The notes: generated by a model from the letters alone, not told the origin. Counted from the stretch's first letter, positions 28,667 to 38,700 are shown. The stretch: DNA of 64,000 nucleotides from Saccharothrix longispora (GCF_030852425.1 NZ_NSDM01000011.1:124001-188000), one strand, 5' to 3'. Numbers and translations: made by a program.

Positions 28667-28705
28667 GTGAGCCCGGCTGCGTGAGCCCGGCTGCGTGAGC
28701 CCGGC
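28667..28705. repeat. tandem 14-bp repeat
   Basis: GTGAGCCCGGCTGC occurs at 28667-28680 and 28681-28694, then 11 bases of a third copy. It has the same 14-bp period and GAGCCCGG core as the repeat at 20662-20703, so both flank the hut region. Confidence 0.85.
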
Positions 28706-28713
28706 GCACGACA

Positions 28714-28747
28714 GCGGCCCCGGACCCGCCGAGGGGTCCGGGGCCGC
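28714..28747. terminator. terminator hairpin after the osmoprotectant operon
   Basis: A perfect 14-bp stem (28714-28727 with 28734-28747) and a 6-base loop lie just past the binding-protein stop at 28758. It can also act on the convergent iclR transcript. Confidence 0.85.
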
Positions 28748-28757
28748 CGCGGGGTGA

Positions 28758-29642
28758 CTAGAGCGAGACGGTCTTGAGGAAGTCCGCCGCCACGTTGACG
28801 GCGGTCTCCTTGTCGACGTCCACCCGCTTCACGAGGTCGGCCAGCTTCTCGGTGGTCAGCGCCGCCGACACCTTGTCCAGCGCCTCCTTGCCCTTGGCGT
28901 CGACCGCGTCCGAGCGCAGCAGCGGCACGATGTTCTGCGCCGGGTACATGACCTTCGGGTCCTCCAGCTGCACGAAGCCGTTGGCCGCGATGTCGGCCGA
29001 CGTCGTGTAGAGGTTGATGACCTGCACCGTGCCGTTCTTCAGCGAGTCCACGGTCACCGGGCCGCCCGCGTCGGTCGTCTTGATCTCGCTGAACGTGACG
29101 CCGTACAGCTCCTTGATCTTGGCTTCCCAGCGCTGCGCCCACTCGCCGGGCGCGCCGAGCGCGTACTTGCCGGTCCCCAGGTCGGCGATGGACTTCACGC
29201 CGCTGCCGGCGGTCTCCTCGGTGACCACCAGGACGTCCTTGTCCTCGGCCTCGGACTTCGCGAGCACCTCCAGCCCGGACGGGGTCTTGGACTTGAGCGC
29301 CGCGTAGACCTCCTCGGACTCGGTGGTGGTGTTGGTCTTGTCGAAGTAGTTGAGCAGGTTGCCGGTGTACTCCGGGACCACGCCGAGCGACTTGTCCTGC
29401 AACGCCTTGACGAGCAGCTCGCGGGCGCCGATGCCGGACTTCACCGTCACCGTCGCGCCGGTCGCCTTCAGCGCTCCCGCGTAGATCTCGGCGAGGATCT
29501 TGTTCTCGGTGAAGTCGGCGGAGCCGACCACGACCTCGCCCGACGCGGCCGGCTGGTTGCTCCCGCCGAGGTCCTCCGCGGACCCGCAGCCGGAGAGCAC
29601 CAGGGCGGCCGACGCGACGATGACGGCCAACGTGCGCTTCAT
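28758..29642 (-). CDS. glycine betaine/osmoprotectant ABC transporter binding lipoprotein
   Basis: 294 residues. The lipoprotein signal is MKRTLAVIVASAALVLSGCGS with the lipobox Cys at 19. The OpuAC/ProX-like domain follows: VVVGSADFTENKILAEIYAGAL, VVPEYTGNLLNYF, and DPKVMYPAQNIVPLLRSDAV near the end. It delivers osmoprotectant (glycine betaine, choline or similar) to the two permeases. It is the last gene of a four-gene operon and its ATG overlaps the preceding stop by 4 bases. Confidence 0.93.
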   Translation of the reverse strand: MKRTLAVIVASAALVLSGCGSAEDLGGSNQPAASGEVVVGSADFTENKILAEIYAGALKATGATVTVKSGIGARELLVKALQDKSLGVVPEYTGNLLNYFDKTNTTTESEEVYAALKSKTPSGLEVLAKSEAEDKDVLVVTEETAGSGVKSIADLGTGKYALGAPGEWAQRWEAKIKELYGVTFSEIKTTDAGGPVTVDSLKNGTVQVINLYTTSADIAANGFVQLEDPKVMYPAQNIVPLLRSDAVDAKGKEALDKVSAALTTEKLADLVKRVDVDKETAVNVAADFLKTVSL

Positions 29643-30379
29643 GCCGTGCTTCCTCCTGAATCGACGAGCACCGGTTCGACCCGGCGTCGGCGTCTCGACG
29701 GTCCCCGCGCGGTGCGCGCGGACACCCGCAAACCCGCCGGCACGACCAGTCGCCCGACGACCGCGAGCAGGACGTCGAGCAGGACCGCGAGCAGCGCGAT
29801 GAGGATCGCGCCGCCCACGAACTGCCCGTAGTCCAGCACCCGCAGGCCGTCGAGCAGCGGACGTCCCAGCGTCTCGATGCCCACGTACGCCGCGACCGAG
29901 GCGGTCGCGACGACCTGGAGCGTGGCGTTGCGCAGACCGCCGAGGAGCAGCGGCAGCGCGTTCGGCACCTCGACCCGCCACAGCCGCTGCGCGCCGGTCA
30001 TGCCCATGCCGCGCGCGGCGTCCACGACCCCGCGGTCGACGTCCTGGATGCCCGCGTAGGTGCCCGCGAGGATCGGCGGGATCGCCAGCACCACCAGGCC
30101 GATGAGCACGCCGGACGTGCCGCCGCCCGCGACCAGGTACAGGAACGTGACCAGGCCGAGCGTGGGCAGGGCGCGCAGGGCGTTGCTGCCGCCGACGAGG
30201 ACGACGCCGCCGCGGCCGGTGTGGCCGACGAACAGCCCGAGCGGCACGGCGATCGCCGCCGCGCCGAGGACGGCGCCGAGGCAGTACAGCAGGTGGACGC
30301 CCACCCGCACCGGGATCGACTTGGGACCGGTCCAGTTGGCCGCGTCCAGCAGCCAGGCGAGCGCGTCGGCGAAGATCAC
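29639..30379 (-). CDS. osmoprotectant ABC transporter permease (second)
   Basis: 246 residues. The OpuBB/ProW-type permease has about six helices and the coupling motif VVDAARGMGMTGAQRLWRVEVPNALPLLLGG. The GTG at 30379 overlaps the stop of the first permease by 4 bases. The C-terminal tail is Arg-rich (GPSRRRRRVEPV). It pairs with the other permease as a heterodimer. Confidence 0.92.
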   Translation of the reverse strand: MIFADALAWLLDAANWTGPKSIPVRVGVHLLYCLGAVLGAAAIAVPLGLFVGHTGRGGVVLVGGSNALRALPTLGLVTFLYLVAGGGTSGVLIGLVVLAIPPILAGTYAGIQDVDRGVVDAARGMGMTGAQRLWRVEVPNALPLLLGGLRNATLQVVATASVAAYVGIETLGRPLLDGLRVLDYGQFVGGAILIALLAVLLDVLLAVVGRLVVPAGLRVSARTARGPSRRRRRVEPVLVDSGGSTA

Positions 30380-31035
30380 GGCGTGCCCGCCTTCGCCCAC
30401 GGCGTCAGCCGGTCGCGCAGCAGCACCAGCAGCAGGTCGACCACGAGCGCCAGCACCAGCGTCAGCACGATGCCGATGACGATCGGCGCGAGGTAGCGCT
30501 GCCGGAACCCGTCGGTGAACAGCGTGCCGAGGCCGCCGGTGCCGATGAGCGCGCCCACGCTGACCAGGCTGATGTTGCTCACCGAGCCGACCCGCACCCC
30601 GGCCGCGAGCACCGGCACGGACAGCGGCAGCTCGACGGTGAGGAAGCGGCGCAGCGGCCGGAAGCCCATCGCGGTGGCGGCGGCCGTGACGTGCGCGGGC
30701 ACCGCGTCGAGCGCCTCGGCGACCGGGCGCACGAGCAGCGCGGTGGTGTAGACGGTGAGCGCGAGGATCACGTTGAGCGGGTCGAGCACCTGCGTGCCGA
30801 TGACCGCCGGGATGATCGCGAACAGCGCCAGCGACGGGATCGTGTAGACCACGTTCGACAGTCCGACCAGGACCGCCCTGAGGCGGCGGAACCGGTGGCA
30901 CAGCAGGCCGAGGACGATCGCCAGCAGCACGGACACGGCCAGCGGCACCAGCGACAGGTAGACGTGGTCGAGCAGCATGTCGAGCAGCGCGGCGCGGGTG
31001 CCGGCGTCGCCCAGGTAGGTCGCGATCTCACCCAC
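30376..31035 (-). CDS. osmoprotectant ABC transporter permease (first)
   Basis: 219 residues, of the same family, with LSLVPLAVSVLLAIVLGLL, YTIPSLALFAIIPAVIG and the EAA-like loop VTAAATAMGFRPLRRFLTVELPLSVPVLAAG. A further conserved segment reads VSVGALIGTGGLGTL. The GTG start overlaps the ATPase stop by 8 bases. Confidence 0.92.
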   Translation of the reverse strand: MGEIATYLGDAGTRAALLDMLLDHVYLSLVPLAVSVLLAIVLGLLCHRFRRLRAVLVGLSNVVYTIPSLALFAIIPAVIGTQVLDPLNVILALTVYTTALLVRPVAEALDAVPAHVTAAATAMGFRPLRRFLTVELPLSVPVLAAGVRVGSVSNISLVSVGALIGTGGLGTLFTDGFRQRYLAPIVIGIVLTLVLALVVDLLLVLLRDRLTPWAKAGTP

Positions 31036-32077
31036 GGCGGCCCTCGATCACGTCGAGGACCTGGCGCGCGGTGACGACGCCGGCCAGCCTGCCGTCGGCG
31101 TCCACGGCCACGCCGAGGCGCGACGGCGAGGACAGCGCGGAGTCCAGCGCGCCGCGGATGGGCGCGCCCACCTCGTAGAGCGAGCCGCCGGGGACGGTGG
31201 CGCCGTCGGGCGCGACCCAGCCCTGCGGCTTCCGGTCGGCGTCCACGACGAGCCGCCAGTCGGCGCCCGGTCCGGCCGGCGCCCCCTCGGACACCGTGGG
31301 CACGTCCGCCACCTCCACTCCGGAGGGGTCCACGAAGGACAGGCTGCGGTAGCCGCGGTCCTTGCCGACGAAACCGGCCACGAAGTCGTCCGCCGGGCGG
31401 GCCAGCAGCTCGGCGGGCGGCGCGTACTGGGCGAGGACGCCGCCGGTTCGGAGAACCGCAACCTTCTCGCCGATGCGCACCGCCTCGTCGATGTCGTGCG
31501 TGACGAACACGATGGTCTTGTCCAGTTCGGCCTGGAGCCGCAGCAGTTCGTCCTGCAACCCCTCGCGCACCACCGGGTCCACGGCGCTGAACGGCTCGTC
31601 CATCAGCAGCACGGGCGGGTCGGCGGCGAGCGCCCGCGCCACGCCGACGCGCTGCTGCTGGCCGCCGGAGAGCTGTGCGGGGTAGCGGCGGCCCAGCTCG
31701 GCGGGCAGGCCGACCAGCTCCAGCAGCTCGGCGGCGCGCGCCCGGGCCCTGCGGCGCGTCCAGCCGGTGAGCAGGGGCACCGTGGCCACGTTGTCCAGCA
31801 CGGTGCGGTGCGGGAACAGGCCCGCCTGCTGGATGACGTACCCGATGCCGCGGCGCAGGGTGGGCGGGTCGACGCCCGAGACGTCCCTGCCGTCCACCAG
31901 GATCGTGCCCGACGTGGGGTCGATCATCCGGTTCACCATGCGCAGCGACGTCGTCTTCCCGCACCCCGAGGGCCCCACGAACACCGTGATCGTGCCGGCC
32001 TCGACCACGAGGTCCAGGTCGTCCACCGCGGTGGTCCCGCCGTCGAACCGCTTGGTCACGCCGCGGAATTCGATCAC
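31028..32077 (-). CDS. osmoprotectant ABC transporter ATP-binding protein
   Basis: 349 residues. It carries Walker A GPSGCGKTTSL, signature LSGGQQQRVGVARALAADP, Walker B VLLMDEPF and switch His in VTHDIDEAVR. The C-terminal extension includes one CBS-like segment (SRLGVAVDADGRLAGVVTAR), as in OpuA-type ATPases that sense ionic strength. GTG 32077 has GAGAGG ahead. It is the first gene of the operon. Confidence 0.94.
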   Translation of the reverse strand: MIEFRGVTKRFDGGTTAVDDLDLVVEAGTITVFVGPSGCGKTTSLRMVNRMIDPTSGTILVDGRDVSGVDPPTLRRGIGYVIQQAGLFPHRTVLDNVATVPLLTGWTRRRARARAAELLELVGLPAELGRRYPAQLSGGQQQRVGVARALAADPPVLLMDEPFSAVDPVVREGLQDELLRLQAELDKTIVFVTHDIDEAVRIGEKVAVLRTGGVLAQYAPPAELLARPADDFVAGFVGKDRGYRSLSFVDPSGVEVADVPTVSEGAPAGPGADWRLVVDADRKPQGWVAPDGATVPGGSLYEVGAPIRGALDSALSSPSRLGVAVDADGRLAGVVTARQVLDVIEGRRG

Positions 32078-32186
32078 CCGTGGTCCTCTCGCCGCTTGGG
32101 GGAGCCGTCGAACGTCGATCGACCCTAGCCCGTTGGTCCGACCGTGGCACGACGTTCCGCATTCCGGTCGGTAGGCTGCACCGGTT

Positions 32187-33746
32187 GTGGCAACCGAACC
32201 AGTCCGCGCGCTCCTGGCCGAGCGCGGCGCGCACGCCCGAGGGCTCCGCCGCGTCGTCGACCTGCTCGCCGACGACTGGCACACGCTGGCCGAGCTGGTG
32301 CGGCTCCCGGCGGTGCCCCGGCGCACCGTGCAGGAACTGCTGACGGCGATCGGCGACGACCTGGACACCAGCGGCGACCGCTACCGGCTCGCGCCGGCGC
32401 ACGCCGCCGACTACGCCGGGTTCGGCGTGGGCGGTGACGACCTCGTGGACCCGTTCGGCGCGCTGCTGTCCCGGCACACCGCGCAGCTGCGCGCGATCCT
32501 CGCCGACATCGCCGACGTGCCGCCGCCGCTGGCCGCGCTGGACCACGTGCAGGCCACGGCGGAGACCGCGCTGAAGCGCGCGCTGTGGCTGGACAACACC
32601 TACGACCTGGCCGGCCGGACGCTGCTGTGCCTGGGCGACCACGACCTCACCTCGCTCGCCGTGTGCTCGGTGAACCCGGACGTGTCCGTCGTCGTGGTCG
32701 ACGTGGACGACCGGCTGCTGGAGTACGTGGACGAGCGCGCCGCCGAACGCGGGTTCGCGATCCGCACGGTGCACGCGGACTTCCGGTTCGGTCTGCCGCC
32801 CGCCGTGCTGGAGACGGCGGACCTCGTGTTCAGCGACCCGCCGTACACGCCGGAGGGCATGGCGCTGTTCGCCGGGCGGGCCGTCGAGGCGTTGGCCGAC
32901 CCCGGTCGCGGCCGGGTGCTGCTGGCGCACGGGTTCAGCGACCGCACGCCCGCCCTGGGCCTGAAGGTGCAGCAGGAGCTGCAACGCCTGGGGCTGGTGT
33001 TCGAGGCGATCCTGCCCGCGTTCCACCGGTTCGACGGCGCGCAGGCCATCGGCAGCGCCGCCGACCTGTACGTGTGCCGACCCACGTCGCGCCGCCCGGT
33101 GGCGCCCGCGCGCACCTCGATCTACACGCACGGCCCGCAGTCCGTGGAGGCGTCCGGGCCGGGCTCGAAGGCGTTGGAGGCCCTCGTCGACCTGGCCCCG
33201 CGCCCGGAGTCCTCGCCGCCGCCGAGGCCCCGGCAGCCCGGCTGGGCGGAGCCGGTCGGCAAGGGCGCGGCGTCGCTCGCCGTGGACCTGTCCGGCGACC
33301 CGGGCCCGTGGCTGCTGCGCACCCTGCTCGCCTGCTCGCCCGGCCGGATGGCCGCGCTGGTGCCGAACAACCACCCCGACGTGGCGTCCGAGAAGGGGCA
33401 GAAGGGCCTGGCCTCGTTGGTGGGCACCAGGTTCGCGCTGCGGTTCCTGCGGTCCACACCGGACGGCAAGCACTGCGTCGTGGTGGCGGACCAGGTGCTC
33501 GCGGGCACCCTCGACACCGGCGGCCTGGCGGTGCGCGAGGTGCTGGTGCGGGCGCACGGCAAGCTCGGCAACGTGTGGCGCGAGGCGCTCGTCACGGCGT
33601 CGCGCGGCGCGGTGACCAAGCGCGAGGCGAGGCAGCGCATCGACGAGGCCGTGGGCGACTCCGACGACCTGGAGCTGCGGCTGGTCGACCTGCCGCGCCA
33701 CCGGATCGCCGCGCTGCTGCCGCTGATCGGCGGATCGGCGGGCTGA
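32187..33746 (+). CDS. BpsA-like branched-chain polyamine synthase family protein with C-terminal extension
   Basis: 519 residues. The N-terminal winged-helix-like region (LVRLPAVPRRTVQELLTAIG) is followed at about 140-300 by a Rossmann aminopropyltransferase domain. That domain has LLCLGDHDLTSLAV (compare the GDDD motif) and DLVFSDPPYTPEG, the hallmarks of N4-bis(aminopropyl)spermidine synthase. About 190 further residues (from about 330) contain DLSGDPGPWLLRTLLACSP and VPNNHPDVASEKGQKGLASLVG, which I do not recognise. The reaction on spermidine is inferred from the family. A TAGGCT box lies 9 bases before the GTG. Confidence 0.8.
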   Translation: MATEPVRALLAERGAHARGLRRVVDLLADDWHTLAELVRLPAVPRRTVQELLTAIGDDLDTSGDRYRLAPAHAADYAGFGVGGDDLVDPFGALLSRHTAQLRAILADIADVPPPLAALDHVQATAETALKRALWLDNTYDLAGRTLLCLGDHDLTSLAVCSVNPDVSVVVVDVDDRLLEYVDERAAERGFAIRTVHADFRFGLPPAVLETADLVFSDPPYTPEGMALFAGRAVEALADPGRGRVLLAHGFSDRTPALGLKVQQELQRLGLVFEAILPAFHRFDGAQAIGSAADLYVCRPTSRRPVAPARTSIYTHGPQSVEASGPGSKALEALVDLAPRPESSPPPRPRQPGWAEPVGKGAASLAVDLSGDPGPWLLRTLLACSPGRMAALVPNNHPDVASEKGQKGLASLVGTRFALRFLRSTPDGKHCVVVADQVLAGTLDTGGLAVREVLVRAHGKLGNVWREALVTASRGAVTKREARQRIDEAVGDSDDLELRLVDLPRHRIAALLPLIGGSAG

Positions 33747-33749
33747 CCG

Positions 33750-34364
33750 CTAGAGGAACCCGTCGTCCGGGGTCAGCGGCTTCGGCGGCGCGGGCTCCCT
33801 CTTCGCCGCCGCGACCAGGACGACGAAGGCCGCCGCGCCCGCGCACAGCAGGAGCAGCACGAGGACGGGGAACCGCGACACCGGGCCGAGCCGCGGCGGC
33901 ACCCGCCGCGCCGGGTCGAGCACGAGGTCGCGGGTCTCGCCGACCTCGGCGACGTGACCGGTGCGCGCGACGTCGTAGCGGACCCGCTCGCCCGCGCAGT
34001 CGAAGTGGTGCTCGTACCGGTTGCGCCCGCCCTGGCCGTTCGTGGACACCGCGGTGCGGTCGACCAGGGCGCACCGCACCTGCTCGCCGTTCACCGCGAG
34101 CCAGGCCGCCGGGACGGCCCAGCCGGACGCCGTCACCAGCACGAGCCCCACGACCAGGCCGGCGCCGGCGGCGGCGTTCCCCTTCCCGGGCCGCAGGGCG
34201 GAGGTCGCCCGTGCCAGGCCCAGGGGGACCAGCACCCACGCCGCCATCTCCCACCACGGCAGGGCGACGGCCACCACTCCCGTCGACAGGCCCAGCAGCA
34301 CCAGCGCCACGACCCCGACGACCTGCCACGTCCTCGATCCCACCGAGCCCCCTCCGACGGTCAC
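33750..34364 (-). CDS. membrane protein of unknown function
   Basis: 204 residues with three hydrophobic N-terminal segments. An extracytoplasmic part of about 85 residues follows, with two Cys (VRCALV and HFDCAGERVRYD) that could form a disulfide. A final membrane helix (FPVLVLLLLCAGAAAFVVLV) and a short polar tail close it. Its stop lies 3 bases from the converging BpsA-like stop. It may act with the two helical/YbaB genes upstream on the same strand. Confidence 0.65.
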   Translation of the reverse strand: MTVGGGSVGSRTWQVVGVVALVLLGLSTGVVAVALPWWEMAAWVLVPLGLARATSALRPGKGNAAAGAGLVVGLVLVTASGWAVPAAWLAVNGEQVRCALVDRTAVSTNGQGGRNRYEHHFDCAGERVRYDVARTGHVAEVGETRDLVLDPARRVPPRLGPVSRFPVLVLLLLCAGAAAFVVLVAAAKREPAPPKPLTPDDGFL

Positions 34365-34398
34365 CGGGAGTAGGACGCGCGAGCGGGGAACCGGTTGC

Positions 34399-35211
34399 TC
34401 AGCCCTTGGCGGCGAAGGAGGCGGCCAGCTCCTCCAGCCGGCCCAGGATGCGGGCGACCGCGCGCAGCAGGTTCAGCACGTGCGCGGTGATCCGCTCCAG
34501 CACGTGCGCCGCCCGGCCGACCGCCCACGCGGTGAACGCGGCCACCGACGCGCCGCCGCTCGCCTCCGCCGACGCCAGCGCCACGGCGGCGTTGCGGACC
34601 GCCTCCCGGGCGAACGTGACGACGAGGTCGCGCACCATGCCGCGCACGGCGGCGGTGACGGTGCCCGCGGTGGACACGTGGTCGGCGACCGCGGCGCAGG
34701 TCCGGGACGCCGCCTCGGCCTCGTCCGCCGACGCCAGCCGCGCCCGCCGGAACGCCTCCGCCGCGCGCGGCGCCCAGCCGGTCACCTCGACGCGGACCTC
34801 GTCGCGGCGGTCGCGGGCCAGGCGGTCCAGGTCGAGCGACGCCTGCCGCCAGCGCGCGACGACCTCCTTGATCCGCTCGCCGTCGCCCTCCAGCCAGTCC
34901 AGCGGGGCGCGCAGGAAGCGGACGTGCTCGACGAGCCAGCCGACGCCGGCCGCGCCGAGCGCCTCGAACGGGTCGAGCGCGACGCCGAGGGTGTCCAGCC
35001 AGGCGGCGGCCAGTCCCCGGCCGGGCGCGGTCGTGCCGCCGCAGCCGGGCGCGTCGAGGCCGCTGTCGGCCAGGGCGCGGCGGACGTCGTCGAGGACGCG
35101 CGCGGCGTCCTCCGCGAAGGGCCGCAGCAGCACGCCGAACGCGTCGCCGGGCAGGTCGGCGCCGGGCAGGTCGGCGCCGGCCAGGCCCGCGGCCAGGTCG
35201 AGGTCGCTCAC
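34399..35211 (-). CDS. helical WXG-like protein of unknown function
   Basis: 270 residues, almost all helical and rich in Ala, Arg and Glu. It includes VTGWAPRAAEAFRRARLASA, reminiscent of WXG100/ESX-type helices, and a C-terminal helical region with no recognisable toxin domain. GTG 35211 overlaps the YbaB-like stop by 4 bases. Such pairs are frequent near type VII secretion substrates in Pseudonocardiales. Secretion is only inferred, as no signal peptide is present. Confidence 0.65.
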   Translation of the reverse strand: MSDLDLAAGLAGADLPGADLPGDAFGVLLRPFAEDAARVLDDVRRALADSGLDAPGCGGTTAPGRGLAAAWLDTLGVALDPFEALGAAGVGWLVEHVRFLRAPLDWLEGDGERIKEVVARWRQASLDLDRLARDRRDEVRVEVTGWAPRAAEAFRRARLASADEAEAASRTCAAVADHVSTAGTVTAAVRGMVRDLVVTFAREAVRNAAVALASAEASGGASVAAFTAWAVGRAAHVLERITAHVLNLLRAVARILGRLEELAASFAAKG

Positions 35212-35672
35212 CGCGGGGCCGTCCCCCCGTCGTCGTCGGTTCCGCGCAGGCTGCGCGGCAGCGGCAGGTCGGGCGCGGCGTCCGGCACGTCCTCCGCCCG
35301 CACGGCCGGCGGGGGCAGCGGCACGCGCGCCACCCGTTCTCCGGCGGGGAGGAACCCGGTCAGGAAGTCCATGGCCTCGGTGCCGCCGAACTCGGGTTCG
35401 ACGACCTCGACCACCCGCCGCGCCACCTCGGCCTGCGCCTGGCGGACGGTGGCCAGGACCAGCTCGCCCAGCCGTTCGTCGGACAGCCCGGCGGACCGGG
35501 CGAACGCGATGTCGCGCAGCGCCCCGTTGGGGGCGACGGTCACGGTCACGACGCCGTCGGGCGAGCACGCGGTGGCCGTCGCGGCACCGATGCCGTCGCG
35601 CACCTCGCGCGAGCGCCGGGCGAGGTCGCGCGCCTTCGCCTCCAGGTCCGTGATCATCCGTTCCGGGTCCAC
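35208..35672 (-). CDS. YbaB/EbfC-like DNA-binding family protein
   Basis: About 154 residues. An N-terminal helix (MITDLEAKARDLARRSREVRD) is followed by beta strands (GVVTVTVAPNGALRDIAFA) and a second helix (ELVLATVRQAQAEVARRVVEV), as in YbaB/EbfC proteins. A Pro-rich tail follows. GTG 35672 is preferred because a G-rich ribosome site lies 6 bases ahead. GTG 35699 is the longer option. It is coupled to the helical WXG-like gene. Confidence 0.72.
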   Translation of the reverse strand: MDPERMITDLEAKARDLARRSREVRDGIGAATATACSPDGVVTVTVAPNGALRDIAFARSAGLSDERLGELVLATVRQAQAEVARRVVEVVEPEFGGTEAMDFLTGFLPAGERVARVPLPPPAVRAEDVPDAAPDLPLPRSLRGTDDDGGTAPR

Positions 35673-35720
35673 CCACGTCCCCCCACTGCCGGCCGCCACC
35701 CGATCGTGGAGTATCGCGGA

Positions 35721-38700
35721 TCAGCCCGCGCGGGGTATGTGCAGGGGTCCGAGGGCGAGGACCGCCCGGAACTCCTTCGGCGGCACCGGCCGGGAGAACA
35801 GCCAGCCCTGGAACGCGTCCACGCCGACGCCGCGCAGCACGTGGAACTGGGTCGCGGTCTCCACGCCCTCCGCCACGCACTTGCGGCCCATCGCCCGCGC
35901 CATGTCCACGACCGCCCGCGCCACCGCGAAGTCCGACGAGTCGTTGCCCACGCCCGACACGAACCGCCGGTCCACCTTGATGATCTGCGCCGGCAGGTCC
36001 TTCAGCCGCGCCAACGACGAGTAGCCCGTGCCGAAGTCGTCCACCGCGAACCGGATGCCCCGCTCCACCAGCTCGTCCATCGACTGCCGCACCCGCGAGG
36101 GCAGGTCCACGAGCGCCGTCTCGACCAGCTCCAGCACCACCCGGTCCCACTCGATGCCCGTCTCGGCGATCGTGTCGGCCACGATGTCGACGAACTCGGG
36201 GTCGCCCGGCACCAGACCGGCCAGGTTCACCGCCACCGACACCGGCTGGTCGCCCGGCGACGGCCACGTCGACGCCTCCTTCAGCGCCGTGCGCAGCACC
36301 CACCGGTCCAGCTCGCGCAGCAGGTCGCCCTGCTCGGCCACCGGCAGGAAGATGTCCGGCGGCAGCAGCCCGCGGTCCGGGTGCGGCCAGCGCACCAGCG
36401 CCTCCGCCGTCTGCACCGACCCGTCCACGCCCACCACCGGCTGGAAGTGCAGCGCCAGCCCGTCGTTCTGCAGCGCCTCGCGCAGCTGCCCCTCCAGGTG
36501 CACCTGCCGGTCCGCCGACGCGATGAGCGCCGCCGACGCCAGCGACACCCGCCCCGCGCCCGACCGCTTCGCCTCGAACATCGCCGCGTCCGCGAACCGC
36601 AGCAGGTCGTTGCCCGTGGCGCGGGACCCGTTGGGCACCGCCGCGCCGATCGACGCCGACACCCGCACCAGCTGCCCGTGCACCGGCACCACCGTGCGCA
36701 GCAGGCTCGCCACCGTCGTGGCCAGCTTGTCCACGCCGCCGACGCGGTCGATGTTCTCGCAGATGATCACGTACTCGTCACCCGACAACCGGGCCGCCGT
36801 GCAGCCGTCCGGCAGGCCGCCCTCCAGCCGCCGCGCCAGCGCCACCAGCAGCTCGTCGCCCGCGTCGTGGCCCAGCGAGTCGTTGACCCGCTTGAAGTTG
36901 TCGATGTCGCAGAACAGCACCGCCACCTTCGACCGCTCCGGCGACTCCAGCAGCGTGCCCAGCGTCTCCTTGACCAGCGCCCGGTTCGGCAGCCCGGTCA
37001 GCTCGTCGTGCGTGGCCTGGTGTCGCAGCGCCTCGGCGGTGCGGCGGCGCTCGGTGATGTCCTGGAACACGATCAGCCAGAACCGGCGGCCGTCGTCCTG
37101 CACGGACAGCGCGACGTGCAGTTCGCAGTACACCTGCACGCCGTCGCGGCGCACCAGGATGCGCTGCGGGACCTTGTGCGTGCGCTCGGCGCCCGCCGCG
37201 GACATGTCGTCGATGGACGGCAGCGGGTTGCCCGGGTCGTCGGGGTGCGTCAGGTCGCCCGCGGTCATGCCGCGCAGCTGCTCCAGGTCCATGCCGAGCA
37301 GGTCGCACAGCGCGTCGTTGGCGTCGACCAGCCGCTCGCCCTCGTCGAACAGGCCGATGCCGACGGGCGTGAGGGACACGAGGTCGGCGAACCGCTGGCT
37401 CGACCTCTTCATGCGGGTCTCGGTGGCGCGCTGCTCGGTGATGTCCTGGGCGGTGCCGACGGCCAGCGGGAGCCCGTCGGGGCCCTTCACCACGACGCCG
37501 TAGCAGCGGAACACGCGCACCGCGCCGTCCCGGCGCACGATGCGGTGCTCCAGCTGGATCGACCGCTCCTCGGTGGCCAGCTGCTGCCACAGGTCGTCCA
37601 CCCACGCGCGGTCGTCGGGGTGCACCAGGTCCAGGTAGGTCTGGTAGCGGGTGTGCTCCCCGCGCGGCACGCCGAACAGCAGGGTCATCATGTCCGACCA
37701 CAGCACGTCGCCGGTCTGGAGGTTCCACTCCCACACGCCGAGCTGCGCGGCGCGCTGCGCGTCGGCCAGCCGCCGCCGGTCCTCGCGCAGCTGCCGCTCC
37801 AGCGCGCGGGCGTCCGTGACGTCCTGGATGGTGCCGTGCAGCCGGCGGACCCGGCCGCCCTCGAACTCGGCGCGGGCGCGGCACACGTAGACGCGGTCGC
37901 CCAGCTCGCTGCGCACCTCCGCCTCCAGCGTGCGGCCCGCGTCCGGGTCGCCGCGCCGGGGGCGCAGCAGGGCGCGGCGCAGGTCCTCCAGCCGGCCCCG
38001 GTCATCGGGGTGGACGCCGCACAGCAGGTCGTCGCCGGGGACGACGCCCAGCTCGGCGTACATCTCCAGCAGCACCTCGCTGCGGTGGACCCGGCCGGGC
38101 TGCGCCGCGACGGGCGACGCCTCGTAGCTCCAGCTGCCCATGCGCGCGATGCGCTGCGCCTCCAGCAGCCGGGCGCGCTCGGTCTCCAGGGCGCGGTCGG
38201 CGCGCCACTGGTCGGTGATGTCGCGGATGTAGCCGGTGATGAACTGGGTGCGCCCGTCGGAGCGCAGCTTCGCCTCGGCGACTCCCCTGATCCAGCGCAG
38301 GTCGCCGTCGGGCCGGTAGATCCGGTAGACGATGTCGATGGGGTTGCCGTCGAGCTCCCGGTTGGACCAGTAGCTGGCGACCATGTCGTAGTCGTCGGGG
38401 TGGACGACGTCCAGCACGGCCTGCGCGCCGGGCACCACCTCGGCGGGGTCGAGGCCCATCATCTCGAAGTGGTTGTCGGACCAGACGGTGACGCCGGTGC
38501 CCGGGTCGTACTCCCACGAGCCGATCTGGGCGACCCGCTGCACGGTGCGCAGCCTGCGCTGTTCGTCGCGCAGGTCCTCGGCGGCCCTGGCCAGGTCGGA
38601 GACGTCGACCAGGAGCACCGCCTGGAGGCCCGTGCCGGGCACCTGGGTGCGGACCACGCGGACCGGCACGAGCACGCCGTCGGCGCGGCGCAGGCGCAGG

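Noticed and set aside
28616-28684. Short peptide frame MAGFGSPDSGAPHEP after iclR
   Set aside because: It has no ribosome site and is made partly of the 14-bp tandem repeat.
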